Positions 7,184 to 16,364 of a stretch of DNA of 64,000 nucleotides are shown here, piece by piece. The stretch covers positions 274,069 to 338,068 of the forward strand of contig NZ_JAENHO010000014.1 in the NCBI RefSeq assembly GCF_016785085.1. The letters run 5' to 3'. Within the stretch, counting starts at the first letter, position 1. The number at the start of each line of letters is the position of its first letter. The stretch is from Paractinoplanes lichenicola. GTDB lineage: Bacteria; Actinomycetota; Actinomycetes; Mycobacteriales; Micromonosporaceae. The notes under the pieces were generated by a model. The model saw only the letters and a list, made by a program, of their open reading frames with translations, made no database searches and was not told the DNA's origin. The position numbers were made by a program, and so were the translations under genes.

Positions 7184-10100
7184 CTAAAAGATCGCCCGCA
7201 CCAAGCCGGCCAGCACCTCCCGGTCGGCCGGATCGCCGGGTTGGTATTCCGTGATGCCCAGGCCGGCCAGGGGGAACCGCTCGGTCAGGGCCCGGACCGC
7301 GGCGGCCAGGCGCTCGGGTCGTACGCCGTCGGGCTCGGGGTAGCCGACCGAGCTGAAGAAGGCCGGGTCGAGCACGTCGAGGTCGATGTGGATATAGACG
7401 GCCCGAGCGCCGGCCGCCGCGACCACACTCGGCAGCTCATCGAACGCCGCCACTTCGATCCCTGTATCCGAAATATACTGTTTCTCGGATACGTCCAAGG
7501 CTCTCACGCCGGCCAGCACGACCTGAGCAGGCCGCAAAACCCGCCGCGGCGCCAACTCCGCCGGCCCCTCCCCCAGCAAAGTGCGCAGAACCATGCCGTG
7601 GAACGCGCCCGACGGCGACGACTCGGGCGTGTTGAGGTCGCCGTGCGCGTCGAACCAGACCACGACCAGCCCGTCGCCGTGCCGCTCGAGCGCCGCCTCG
7701 ATCGGGGCCAGCTCGACCCCGCAGTCGCCGCCGACGGTCACCATCGGCGGGTCGGTCACCGCGGCCCGGATCGCGGCCAGGTTGCCGGCCAACGAGTCGG
7801 TCACCGGCACCCGCACCCGGCGATCCGACGGGATCATCGAGGCCAGCACGTTCGCGCCCTCGACCAGCCGCCGCGCGTCGGGCGAGCCGGAACCCTGCCA
7901 CTGGCCCACCTCGAGCACCGTGCGGCGGGGCGGCGGCGTGATGCCGAGCTCGGCGATCCGCTGCCAGACCGGGGCCATCGCGGCCTCGGGCTCGCGGGCG
8001 AAGATGCTGCCCCGGATGCGCACGAACACGCAGTTGCCGACGCGTTCGAGCACGGCCTGGCGGCGCATGTCGCTCTCCCACTGCTCCGGACCGTGATAGG
8101 CGTCGCCGTCGCACTCGATCGCCAGCCGCCGCCCGTCCGGGGCGTTGAGCACGAAGTCGATGCGGTAGGCGCCGATCCGGAACTGCGGGATCGGCCGGAA
8201 TCCGCGGGCCGACAGCCGGCCCAGCACGTCCCGCTCGAAGTCGCTCTCGCAGCGGACGGCCAGGTCGATGACCTCCTCGGCGGGAGCGAGATTGAGCGCG
8301 TACGAGAGCAGCAGGCCCCGCGCGTCGTCGGCCAGCAGGGAACCGGGCCGGACCGAATGGAAGATCCACAGCTGGTCGCGCGCCCGCGAGGCGGCGACGT
8401 TGATCCGGCGGTGATACTCGCGTTTCGTGAAAGCGGCCACCTTGGGGTCGTTGTCCGAGACCACCATGGACACCAGCACGACGTCGCGCTCGTCGCCCTG
8501 GAACGTGTACGCGTCGCCGACCCGCAGCCGCCGTGCCTGGATCTCGTCCTCGCCGATCTCCTCGCGCAGCTGGTGCAGCAGGTAGCCGGCCTGCCCGCTC
8601 GTCGACAGCATCGAGATCACGCCGAGCGTCCGGCCGTCGTACCGCGGGTCGCGCACGATCGCCGCGACCTGCTGGACCAGCGCCTCGGCCTCAGCCACGT
8701 TGACGTCACCGAAGCCGCTGAGCTGCTGGCGCACGCCGGCCGGGAGGAACACCGTACGGATCGGGGCGAACGCCGGCCGGTCCGCGCGCAACGGCATGAT
8801 CTTGCCGTCGTAGTAGTGCCGGGACGAGAACTCGATGATCTGCGGCACGCACCGGAAGTGCTCGGTCAGCAGGATGCGCTCGGGCGAGCGACGGACGGCG
8901 TGGTCGTAGAGCGAGGACTCGGGGTCGAAGTGCTCGGCCGAGGGCACGTCGTCGAGGTGACTGTGGATCAGGCCCGCCACCGGGCCGACGAAGCCCAACT
9001 GGGGGCCGATCTGCTGGTCGTCGCCGACCACGACGGCCCGCTCGGCCAGCGAGAGCACGGGCAGCGCGAACAGGTCGGCCTGGGACGCCTCGTCCACGAT
9101 CACGACGTCGAAGCGGGCGCCCCCGGCGAACTGCTCGATGGCCCGGTCGACCGACATGACCCAGACCGGCACCGCCTCGACGGCCGACTCCATCGCGCGC
9201 TGCGCATGCGCCTGCCAGGCCGCGGCCGTACGCCCGGTGCCCTTGCCGATCTTGCGAAGCGCGGTGGTCCAGTCGGCCAGGGCGGCCCGGCGCCGGTCGT
9301 CCAGGCTGCGCGACACCTCGAGCCAGGCCGACGCCACCACGAGCTCGGCCGTACGGCGGCGGATCTTGTCGCGGGCGCTCTCGACCCGCTTGGCCAGCAC
9401 GGCGGGGTCGACGCTACCGATCACGTCGTCGAACCAGGTCTGGGCGCGGCGCCACTGCCAGGCCTCCAGGCAGGCCTTTCCGCTCACCGGCGGCACTCGG
9501 CCGGCCTCGATCTGGGCGGCCCACTCCGGAGCCGCTTTTGTTAATTTGTCCAGTTTGATGCGGAAGTCGAGCGCCGCTGGGCGCAATTCGGACAAACGCC
9601 TTACCTCGGCTAGCTCCTCGTCCCAGCCGTCCAACGTTGCCCAGGCTTTACCAAGATGCGGCCAGGACGCCAGCTGATCTTTTATCCGCTTTTGGCGCTC
9701 ATTTCGGGCATCGAGGTCATAGACCATTGGTGCCGCGTCGAGCAGCGCCGCCACGGTCGCCAGCCGCGCGGGGTCAAGGTCAAGTTCGGTTTGCGGTACG
9801 AGGTGGGACAGCCGCTCGGCCAGCGCGGGCCAGTGCCGGACGTCCCAGTCGAGCGACTGCCCCGCCTCGGCCAGCAGCGCGCCGGCCCACACCTCGGGGT
9901 CGCCCCAGCCGCCGGGCGGGTCGGCGATGGCCAGCCGCTGCCGCCACTCCGACCAGTGGCCGCCGAGCCGCTGCCGGGCCTGGGCGCGGCGGACCCACGC
10001 GACCACGACGTCGACGTCCTCGGCGGTGCGCAGCGGCTCACCGTCCACACGCACCTCGTCGGCCAGGCGGAACAGCCCGGACTGGAGCAGCCGGCTCAGG

Positions 10101-12100
10101 CCGCGGCCGGTCGCGAACCGCTGCCGGATCTCGCCCAGCTGGGCCAGCAGGCGCTTCGGCTCGGCGGCGTACGGGCCCGGGACGTTGATCTGATGACCGG
10201 CGAGCGCCCTGGTCAGGGTGGCCAGCTCGGCCAGCAGCGCCTCGGTGGCGGTCACGTGATCGGCCCAGACCGTGCGCCAGTGCTGGTCGGTGAGCAGGCG
10301 GCCGAGGCGGTCGGTCCACGCGCCCTCGCGGCGGCGCAACCAGGCCAGGGCGTCGTGCAGGTCGTCGCGGACGGCGGCGACGTTCGTATCGCGTACGGCG
10401 GTGAGGTCGAGGCCTTGGGCGGCGAGGGCGTTGACCTCATCGCGCAATTTGTCTGCTTCGGCGCGGGCCCGGGCCTCGTCGGCGGCGGACGGGAGATCAT
10501 CGGTGGCCGGCAGCGGTTGCAGCGCTTGTCTCTTGTCCGCATTGGTCAGCGTGTTGGCCAGTTGCAGCAGCGTGGCGAACTCGTTGCCGTCCAGCGGCGG
10601 CGGCCCCGACACCGGATCCGGGATGCCGCCCTGGGTCGCGGCCCGCTCGCGCAGCCACGCCCCCACCTCGACCGGGCTGAGCGGGGCGCCGTCGATCACA
10701 TACGTGACCGCCTCGTTCTCGGCGATCGCGCGCAGCCCGCCGAGCGCCGTCGCCAGCTCGCGCTCGGCCTCCTCGAGCAGCGAGGTGAGCCGCTCGACCC
10801 GGCGCGCCTCGGCCGCCTTGTCGAGGGTGGCGGCCCGGTCGGACAGCTCCCGGGCGGCCAGCTGCAGCTGCACGAGCTGGTCGGTGGTGCGGCCGAGCAC
10901 GGCCAGGCAGAGCGAGCGGATCTCCTCGGGCAGCCCGTCCCGCAGCACCCGCAGCGGATCCTCCTTCTGCGCGACGACCAGCACCCGCTTGCCGTTCGCC
11001 ATCAGGTGACAGATCAGGTTGCGGATCGTGTGGGTCTTGCCGGTGCCGGGCGGGCCCTGCACGGCGACGTTGCGATGCTGTGCCAGCCGGCGGGCGATCG
11101 ACTCCTGCGCCTCGTTGGTCGGCAGCGGCATGAGCAGCCGCTCGCCGACGCGCTGCCACTGGCCGGGATCGTCGCCGGGCATCCGCAGCTTGCTCGGCTC
11201 GTGCGCGACGATCGCGGCCAGCGCGCCGACCGCCTCGGTGTCGCCGGTCAGCAGGCGGTCGCGCAGGTTTTCCAGGAAGCCGCGGAGCAGCCGCTGCTTG
11301 GGCCGGGCGAACAGGACCCCGACGTCCTTGATGTGCGGGCTGGTCGTCTCCTCGCTGGTGATCAGGCGGTCGTAGCCGAGCCGGCCCAGCGCGCGCTCGA
11401 ACAGCTCACGGCGGTCGAGGTCGTTCCACAGGTCGACCTCGAGGGTGCCGGCCGGGCCGGCCAGGGCGACGAGCTGGCTCAGATAGCGGTCGTCGATGCC
11501 GTTGAGGGCGTCGGTCTGCAGCCGCGACGGGCCCGCCGGGGAAACGGTGATCATCGAGCGGTCGGGCTCGTACTCGATCAGCACCGGCGTCGCGACCAGC
11601 GGATAGCGCACCCGCTCGCCGTTGATCACGGTCTCCAGCAGGCCGTGGCCCCAGACCAGCTCGGTGGTGGCCGCGGTCATGTCGAGCTGGTGCATGAGGT
11701 CGAACAGGCGGCGGTGCAGGGCGCGGGTCTTCTCGGCCTCGGCGGTCGCGTACGCCCAGGGGCGCCAGACCTCGTCGCGCCAGGTGGTGAACTGCTCGTC
11801 GTCGCCGTCGTATGTGGGCTCCGACTCGGCCGCCGTCGTCGTCACGTCGCGGCGGAGGGCGGCCGGCACCTGCACGGGCGGGGGCAGCTCGGGCAGGCCG
11901 ACCCGCAGCCAGCCCGTTTTGTCTTCCGTGGGCGGGGCGAGCTCGCACTCGGGGTGATCGGGCAGGGCGTCCAGGCGCAGGGCATCGGCGGGCACCGTCC
12001 GTGCGGGGCGTTCCATCTGAGCCCGTACGGAGAGCAGATAGTCGGCGACCGCAACGGCCCTGTCCCGGATCGTGGTGGGCGACTCCAGCTGCTCGGCCAT
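7184..12100 (-). CDS. SF1 helicase - MTES_1575/DUF559-type endonuclease - arginase-family fusion protein
   Basis: 1638 residues in one uninterrupted frame. The N-terminal ~330 residues are of unknown fold. Then an Upf1/Dna2-like SF1 helicase: Walker A GPPGTGKT at about 349, a long helical insertion (~400-950), Walker B VIVDEASQ near 1000, GDDQQIGPQ, HFRCVPQ, YTFQGDERDVV and NVAASRARDQLW. Next a Vsr/DUF559-like nuclease (about 1265-1390) with FERDVLGRL, RIDFVL and IECDGDAYHG. From ~1393 to the end is a near-complete arginase/agmatinase-family domain: GGDCG (usual form GGDHS), FDAHGDLNTP and HIDLDVLDP. In related proteins the first three modules end where the arginase begins; here no stop separates them. 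A GTG at 7918 could start the arginase separately. A DNA-processing defence role is inferred. Confidence 0.8.
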   Translation of the reverse strand: MAEQLESPTTIRDRAVAVADYLLSVRAQMERPARTVPADALRLDALPDHPECELAPPTEDKTGWLRVGLPELPPPVQVPAALRRDVTTTAAESEPTYDGDDEQFTTWRDEVWRPWAYATAEAEKTRALHRRLFDLMHQLDMTAATTELVWGHGLLETVINGERVRYPLVATPVLIEYEPDRSMITVSPAGPSRLQTDALNGIDDRYLSQLVALAGPAGTLEVDLWNDLDRRELFERALGRLGYDRLITSEETTSPHIKDVGVLFARPKQRLLRGFLENLRDRLLTGDTEAVGALAAIVAHEPSKLRMPGDDPGQWQRVGERLLMPLPTNEAQESIARRLAQHRNVAVQGPPGTGKTHTIRNLICHLMANGKRVLVVAQKEDPLRVLRDGLPEEIRSLCLAVLGRTTDQLVQLQLAARELSDRAATLDKAAEARRVERLTSLLEEAERELATALGGLRAIAENEAVTYVIDGAPLSPVEVGAWLRERAATQGGIPDPVSGPPPLDGNEFATLLQLANTLTNADKRQALQPLPATDDLPSAADEARARAEADKLRDEVNALAAQGLDLTAVRDTNVAAVRDDLHDALAWLRRREGAWTDRLGRLLTDQHWRTVWADHVTATEALLAELATLTRALAGHQINVPGPYAAEPKRLLAQLGEIRQRFATGRGLSRLLQSGLFRLADEVRVDGEPLRTAEDVDVVVAWVRRAQARQRLGGHWSEWRQRLAIADPPGGWGDPEVWAGALLAEAGQSLDWDVRHWPALAERLSHLVPQTELDLDPARLATVAALLDAAPMVYDLDARNERQKRIKDQLASWPHLGKAWATLDGWDEELAEVRRLSELRPAALDFRIKLDKLTKAAPEWAAQIEAGRVPPVSGKACLEAWQWRRAQTWFDDVIGSVDPAVLAKRVESARDKIRRRTAELVVASAWLEVSRSLDDRRRAALADWTTALRKIGKGTGRTAAAWQAHAQRAMESAVEAVPVWVMSVDRAIEQFAGGARFDVVIVDEASQADLFALPVLSLAERAVVVGDDQQIGPQLGFVGPVAGLIHSHLDDVPSAEHFDPESSLYDHAVRRSPERILLTEHFRCVPQIIEFSSRHYYDGKIMPLRADRPAFAPIRTVFLPAGVRQQLSGFGDVNVAEAEALVQQVAAIVRDPRYDGRTLGVISMLSTSGQAGYLLHQLREEIGEDEIQARRLRVGDAYTFQGDERDVVLVSMVVSDNDPKVAAFTKREYHRRINVAASRARDQLWIFHSVRPGSLLADDARGLLLSYALNLAPAEEVIDLAVRCESDFERDVLGRLSARGFRPIPQFRIGAYRIDFVLNAPDGRRLAIECDGDAYHGPEQWESDMRRQAVLERVGNCVFVRIRGSIFAREPEAAMAPVWQRIAELGITPPPRRTVLEVGQWQGSGSPDARRLVEGANVLASMIPSDRRVRVPVTDSLAGNLAAIRAAVTDPPMVTVGGDCGVELAPIEAALERHGDGLVVVWFDAHGDLNTPESSPSGAFHGMVLRTLLGEGPAELAPRRVLRPAQVVLAGVRALDVSEKQYISDTGIEVAAFDELPSVVAAAGARAVYIHIDLDVLDPAFFSSVGYPEPDGVRPERLAAAVRALTERFPLAGLGITEYQPGDPADREVLAGLVRAIF

Positions 12101-12211
12101 CCTCCGAAGTCTAGGACTCCCCGTCTCGTGCCACGGGGTGGCGCGCGATCGCGGTCACCTGCCCTGGCCAGCTATGGTGTCCGCTGATCACTGTCGGGGA
12201 GCGGGGAGAAC

Positions 12212-13492
12212 GTGAGCGACAACGCATCGGGCACGCCGGACGAGAACCGCCCGGAATCCTCGGGCAATCCGCCGCCCTCCGACCCTACGGCGCAGCCGCC
12301 CTCCGACCCTTACGGTCCTCAAGGGCAACCGCCGTCTGATCCGAACGGGCAACCGCCTTCGCCGCCTCATGGGCAGCCACCTTCACCGTCTTTTGGGCAG
12401 CCGCCTTCCCCGTACGCTCCGCCCGGGCCCTCGCAGCCGCCCGCTGATCCGCCGCCGGGGCAGGATCCGTGGCAGGGTTACGTCGATCCGAACCAGACGC
12501 CGCCTCCGCCTCCGCCGCCGAGTTACGGCGTCCCCGGCCAGCAACCACCCGCGTACGGCACCCCGCCGCCCGGGTACGGCACTCCACCGCCCGGGTACGG
12601 CACGCCGCCGCCCGGCTACGGCCCTCCCCCGTACGGGAATCAAGGTTTTGGCGCCCCTGGTTATGGGCCGCCGCCCGCCTACGGGCTGCCCTCCAACTAC
12701 TACGCCGGCCCCGAGGACCCGCTGGTCAGCCCCGACTTCGCGGGCTGGTTCCGGCGCAGCTTCACCCTGCTGTCGGCCGTCTGGCAGCCGATGACGCTGG
12801 TGCAGCTGGTCTGGGCGGTCCCCCTGCTGGCCGTCGGCATCGTGGGCGCCTTCATCACGTCGGACGCCGCGGTCATCACCGACCCGCAGGACGTCTCGTT
12901 CGACGACTTCGTCGCGCCGCTGCTGGTGATCCTGCCGTTCACGCTGGCCGCCGTCGTGCTCAGCATGGTCGGGCAGCTGGCCACGCTCGACATCCTCGTG
13001 CAGCGCGCCACCGGCCGGCCGATCTCGGTCACCGAGGCCGTCAAGAACGGTCTGCGCCGCTTCTTCCCGCTGCTCGGCTGGCAGATCGTGGCCGGCCTGA
13101 TGATCCTGGTCGGGCTCCTGTTCTGCATCCTGCCCGGCATCTATTTCGGGCTCGTCTGCTCGATCCTGACCCCGATCATTCTGCTCGAACGCGGGCAAGG
13201 GGTCGGCCGGGCCTTCCAGCTGTTCCACGCCGACTTCGGCGCCGCGCTCGGCCGGATCGCGACGATCTTCGGCTTCTACATCGCGTTCGCGTTCGTCGAG
13301 GGCATCTTCACCACGGCGATCGACCCGTCGGGCACCGCGGGCACGGGTATCGCCCTGTTCACGGCCGTGCTGTCGACCGGCTTCTCGGTGGCCTCGGGCG
13401 TGGTGATCAGCCCGCTGGTGCTGACCGCGTACGCCGACATGCGGGCCCGCCACGAGCCGTTCTCCACGGCGTACCTGGTGCCTCAGCCCTGA
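12212..13492 (+). CDS. Proline-rich membrane protein with glycerophosphodiester-phosphodiesterase-type membrane domain
   Basis: 426 residues. The first ~165 residues are Pro/Gly/Tyr/Gln-rich low complexity with tandem YGTPPPG and QPPSDP repeats, typical of actinobacterial cytoplasmic or interaction tails. After residue ~185 come about six hydrophobic segments, with an amphipathic LDILVQRATGRPISV stretch between them and a LERGQGVGRAFQLF loop. The C-terminal half resembles the membrane domain seen in front of some glycerophosphodiester phosphodiesterases, but no catalytic domain is present. The GTG start at 12212 has GGGGAG upstream. Its last 10 bases overlap the convergent SDR gene. Function unknown. 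Confidence 0.7.
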   Translation: MSDNASGTPDENRPESSGNPPPSDPTAQPPSDPYGPQGQPPSDPNGQPPSPPHGQPPSPSFGQPPSPYAPPGPSQPPADPPPGQDPWQGYVDPNQTPPPPPPPSYGVPGQQPPAYGTPPPGYGTPPPGYGTPPPGYGPPPYGNQGFGAPGYGPPPAYGLPSNYYAGPEDPLVSPDFAGWFRRSFTLLSAVWQPMTLVQLVWAVPLLAVGIVGAFITSDAAVITDPQDVSFDDFVAPLLVILPFTLAAVVLSMVGQLATLDILVQRATGRPISVTEAVKNGLRRFFPLLGWQIVAGLMILVGLLFCILPGIYFGLVCSILTPIILLERGQGVGRAFQLFHADFGAALGRIATIFGFYIAFAFVEGIFTTAIDPSGTAGTGIALFTAVLSTGFSVASGVVISPLVLTAYADMRARHEPFSTAYLVPQP

Positions 13493-14247
13493 ATCTCTTC
13501 GGGGTCGCGTCCCACCGCGGACCGGCCCCCGTCGACCGGGATGATCGCGCCGTTGATGAACGACGAGCGGTCCGACAGCAGGAAAGCGGCCGCCTCGGCC
13601 ACCTCGCTCGTCCGGCCCATCCGGCCCAGGGGCTGCAACAGGCGGATCTCCCGGTCGAATCCGTCGCGCCCGGCCGGGTCGAGGGCGGCCAGGTGCACGT
13701 CCGACCGTTCGGTGCCGATCGAGCCGAGAGCCAGGGCGTTGACCCGTACGGAATGACGCCCGTAATCAACCGCGAGCGCGCGGGTCAGCCCCTCCACCGC
13801 CGCCTTGGCCGTCGCGTAGGCGAAGGCCCCGCGCACCGCCCGTTGCGCCTGGTGCGACGACACGTTGACGATCGACCCCGGCACCCCGGCCGCCAGGAAA
13901 GCGTTGATGGCCGCCGAACATCCGGCCACCACCGGGTCGACGTTCCGGGCGATCAGCGCCGCCGCCTCCGAAGCCGGCATCTCGTGCAGCCAGCCGCCCG
14001 GGAAGGTCGCCGCGTTGTTGACCCAGCCCCGCAGGTCGCCCGCCGCTTCGACCGCCTGCGCGACCACGGTCTCGTCCGCGGCGTCCCCGGCCACGACCAC
14101 CACCCGGCCCGCATGCTCGGCCGTCCAGTCGAGGCCCCGCTCGTCGAACTCGACGACCACGACCCGGGCGTCGTCCTCGAGCAGCCGCTCGACGATCGCC
14201 CGCCCGACCCCGCGGCCGCCTCCGGTAACCACAAATGAAGAAGTCAC
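13483..14247 (-). CDS. SDR family NAD(P)-dependent oxidoreductase
   Basis: 254 residues, the classical short-chain dehydrogenase length. Cofactor motif TGGGRGVGRAI at the N-terminus, NNAA at the strand-4 position, and the catalytic Ser (IVNVSSHQ) and Tyr-Lys (YATAK) are all present, followed by NALALGSIGTER and the usual C-terminal VDGGRSA. An acidic residue after strand 2 (VVVEFDERG) favours NAD over NADP. The substrate is unknown. The gene is monocistronic by layout and overlaps the end of the membrane protein gene on the other strand. Confidence 0.9.
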   Translation of the reverse strand: MTSSFVVTGGGRGVGRAIVERLLEDDARVVVVEFDERGLDWTAEHAGRVVVVAGDAADETVVAQAVEAAGDLRGWVNNAATFPGGWLHEMPASEAAALIARNVDPVVAGCSAAINAFLAAGVPGSIVNVSSHQAQRAVRGAFAYATAKAAVEGLTRALAVDYGRHSVRVNALALGSIGTERSDVHLAALDPAGRDGFDREIRLLQPLGRMGRTSEVAEAAAFLLSDRSSFINGAIIPVDGGRSAVGRDPEEIQG

Positions 14248-14276
14248 TGTCAGGTCTTACCCGGGTGCGCGATTTC

Positions 14277-14633
14277 TCAGCGCCGCCCGAGCGCGGACCA
14301 GATCTCGGCGACCGTCTGGAACTCCTGGCCCTCCGGGAGGCTGTCGATGTCGGCCAGCACGTCGTCGGGGGCCAGCAGCGTCTCGGCGCTGTCCCGCAGC
14401 TTCACCCGATCACCCGGCAGCGCCGAGCGCCCGATGTAGCGCCCGAACCGGCTGATGTCGTTCGCCTCGCCGTCCTCGAGGATGGGGCTGACGTTCGGCT
14501 CGCCGTCGGCGGGCGGCTCCGGCACCCGGCTCTCGTCGGCATGTCCGCCACCGACACCCTGCACAAGGTCGCGAACCTCTTGGGCCAGCTCGTCATCGAC
14601 ACGCGCGCTGTGCTTGTTGCTTCCCCTGTCCAT
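14277..14633 (-). CDS. DUF2795 domain protein
   Basis: 118 residues. The N-terminus (MDRGSNKHSARVDDEL) and the C-terminal helical domain (FGRYIGRSALPGDRVKLRDSA, then LPEGQEFQTVAEIWSALG) match the small actinobacterial DUF2795 proteins as I know them. The middle is an acidic, probably disordered linker. It is a soluble protein without a known biochemical role; some family members look like stress proteins. I chose the ATG at 14633 because it gives the family's usual N-terminus; an in-frame start at 14744 would add 37 residues of arginine-rich sequence. Confidence 0.75.
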   Translation of the reverse strand: MDRGSNKHSARVDDELAQEVRDLVQGVGGGHADESRVPEPPADGEPNVSPILEDGEANDISRFGRYIGRSALPGDRVKLRDSAETLLAPDDVLADIDSLPEGQEFQTVAEIWSALGRR

Positions 14634-14806
14634 CCCCGCGAAGTTCCCGAGCACCTCCCCGATAAACCGCACGGTGACGCTCATCAACCAATCAGGCGAA
14701 CCCCGCAACCCCGGCACCCACACCGCCCGGCGCGCGGCCCGCACCGCCCGGCGCCCGCACGGATCTTCGGGCCTCCCCTACCCCATTTCACCGGCCCGGA
14801 CATGGC

Positions 14807-14840
14807 GACGCGCACCGCCGGTGGCCGGCCGGTGCGCGTC
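14807..14840 (-). terminator. Stem-loop after the 14858-15526 gene
   Basis: An 11-bp perfect inverted repeat (14807-14817 and 14830-14840) with a 12-base loop, 18 bases beyond the stop codon of the leftward unknown gene. Position and strength fit a terminator. No U-tract is present. Confidence 0.55.
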
Positions 14841-14857
14841 CGGGCTGCTGGTGGGGG

Positions 14858-15526
14858 TCAGGGGAACTGCATGCGGCGCGGGCGTGGGATCACGGGCGGG
14901 GGCAGCGGCAGGTCGTCGAGATGGCTCCAGTTGAGCGAGCCGTTGTCGGTCGACTTGATCTCGCCGAGGCAGGCGCGGAGCAGCCCCAGGTTGGGCGCAC
15001 CGGCGAACCCGGCGATGACGACCTCGGGTTTCGGATCGATCTGAGCGATCGCGGCGCAGATCTTGGCAACTTCACGCTCGTCGACCGCGTCGAGCGGCAG
15101 CGGGGCCTCGGCCTGCGACCGCCGCCACGGCGGGCCGAACCGGCGCAGCAGCTCACGGGTGAGCCGGCCGAACGAGCGCCCGACCGGCGCGTCGAGCATC
15201 GAGTCACGGGCGGACTGCCCGAAACACCACGGCACCACGACGTGGCCGTTGATCACGACCAGCTGGTAGACCGACTTGGGAACGGTGATGATCTCGGCAC
15301 CGGGGAGCGTGCCCAGGAACAGCACCAACTCCTCGTAGGGAAGCGGCCATCGCGGATTCGCGATCACTCGTTCCATGGTCTGCGTCATCGCGGGGTGGGC
15401 GTGAATCTCACGCTCCATCGCGGTGCTCAAGGCTTCCGGCACCCGAGTCCACAGTTCGCCGGCAACCTTGTCGCCGAACTGTTCGACCACCCACTCGCTC
15501 GGACCAACCAGAACGTCTGGGCGCAT
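14858..15526 (-). CDS. Hypothetical protein, unknown family
   Basis: 222 residues, no family recognised. No signal peptide or transmembrane segment. The N-terminal half is helical and ends with a hydrophobic strand-like stretch (VYQLVVINGHVVVPWCFG). Residues ~120-150 are Arg/Trp/Pro-rich (RFGPPWRRSQAEAPLPL). Toward the C-terminus is another alternating strand (PEVVIAGFAGAPNLGLLRACLGEI), and the last 15 residues are proline-rich. The phrase VPWCFGQSARDSM could be a ligand-binding or substrate loop, but I cannot assign it. It stands alone, upstream of a gene-poor gap and downstream of the toxin-candidate operon. Confidence 0.6.
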   Translation of the reverse strand: MRPDVLVGPSEWVVEQFGDKVAGELWTRVPEALSTAMEREIHAHPAMTQTMERVIANPRWPLPYEELVLFLGTLPGAEIITVPKSVYQLVVINGHVVVPWCFGQSARDSMLDAPVGRSFGRLTRELLRRFGPPWRRSQAEAPLPLDAVDEREVAKICAAIAQIDPKPEVVIAGFAGAPNLGLLRACLGEIKSTDNGSLNWSHLDDLPLPPPVIPRPRRMQFP

Positions 15527-16364
15527 TCGTTACCACCACCGTCCGTGTCGCTGGCGTTACTGCTGGCTAGAAGAGTTCCACTTCCGGTGATCGACTGGAA
15601 GGGTCCACTTTCCTAGATCCCAAAAACGCCCGTGAATGAAATCCAGCGAAACGATCAAAAGCTAGCCACGACGATGGAGCAGCAGGTCGAGACCCTGCGA
15701 AACATGCAACTTGCACGGCGAACCGCGCGTGCAAGTTGCATGTCGGCCTCGCATTTCACCCCGTGGAACCAGTAAATCACTCAGATATTTCAGGGTGGTG
15801 ACCAGCGCGCAAACATCCACTCACAGTGACGATCGACAGCGCCTCGACCTGCGGCTCCCCGACCCTCAACCCCATGCACCCGTACGTCGTCCCGCCCACC
15901 CGCAAGATCCAGAAGCCCTCGGCAGGCACGCCCGAACCGCGGGGTCAACCCCATCGCCCCGATAACGCTAGTTCGCGCCCGACCAGACCGTTGTCGGATT
16001 TCCGTCAGTGCCACTCTTCCCAATGGGGATACGCGCCATAGACCCGTTTCGCCCGATCAGAGCGACCCGCCCCACCCTCCACGAGCAACGGTCCACAAGC
16101 GACGCTCGCCCGGCCGGTAACCCAGAGACACCAAGGCGCCGCCGCACCCATCCCGCAGCATGGGCACTTTAGGTAGCCATTCGACCACTGTGAGCAATCG
16201 CACGCCGTTGCCATTCCCGGCAATCGCTCACGCGCAATCCGAGGCCGAACCACTCCCCTGCCCACTGAGCAAATTCATTCACCCCCACCGAACGCCGCAA
16301 CTTCACCTGCTCACGCAGCGATCAAGACCGGTCGCCCCGATAATCCGCAAGGAGTGTGGGCGAT
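15527..16364. other. Gene-poor region
   Basis: About 840 bases with no gene I can support. Its base composition is less extreme than the flanks. The open frames in it (for example a Cys-rich 86-residue frame at 16005-16265 on the minus strand) have no ribosome-binding site or recognisable family. The only clear structure is the inverted repeat at 15702-15743. The region separates the unknown gene from the toxin/immunity operon and could hold decayed remnants of older toxin-immunity pairs. Confidence 0.5.
15702..15743. repeat. 16-bp perfect inverted repeat in the gene-poor region
   Basis: Arms at 15702-15717 and 15728-15743 are exact reverse complements, separated by 10 bases. The arms are only about half GC, unlike their surroundings. 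It could be an operator, a hairpin in an RNA, or a mobile-element remnant. No gene start lies within 150 bases. Confidence 0.75.

Noticed and set aside
6449..12187. Very long + strand frames opposite the helicase fusion
   Set aside because: They mirror the third-position GC bias of the real minus-strand gene and contain no recognisable domain.
16005..16265. Cys-rich 86-residue minus-strand frame
   Set aside because: No ribosome-binding site, no family and no good neighbour; kept only as a possible remnant.
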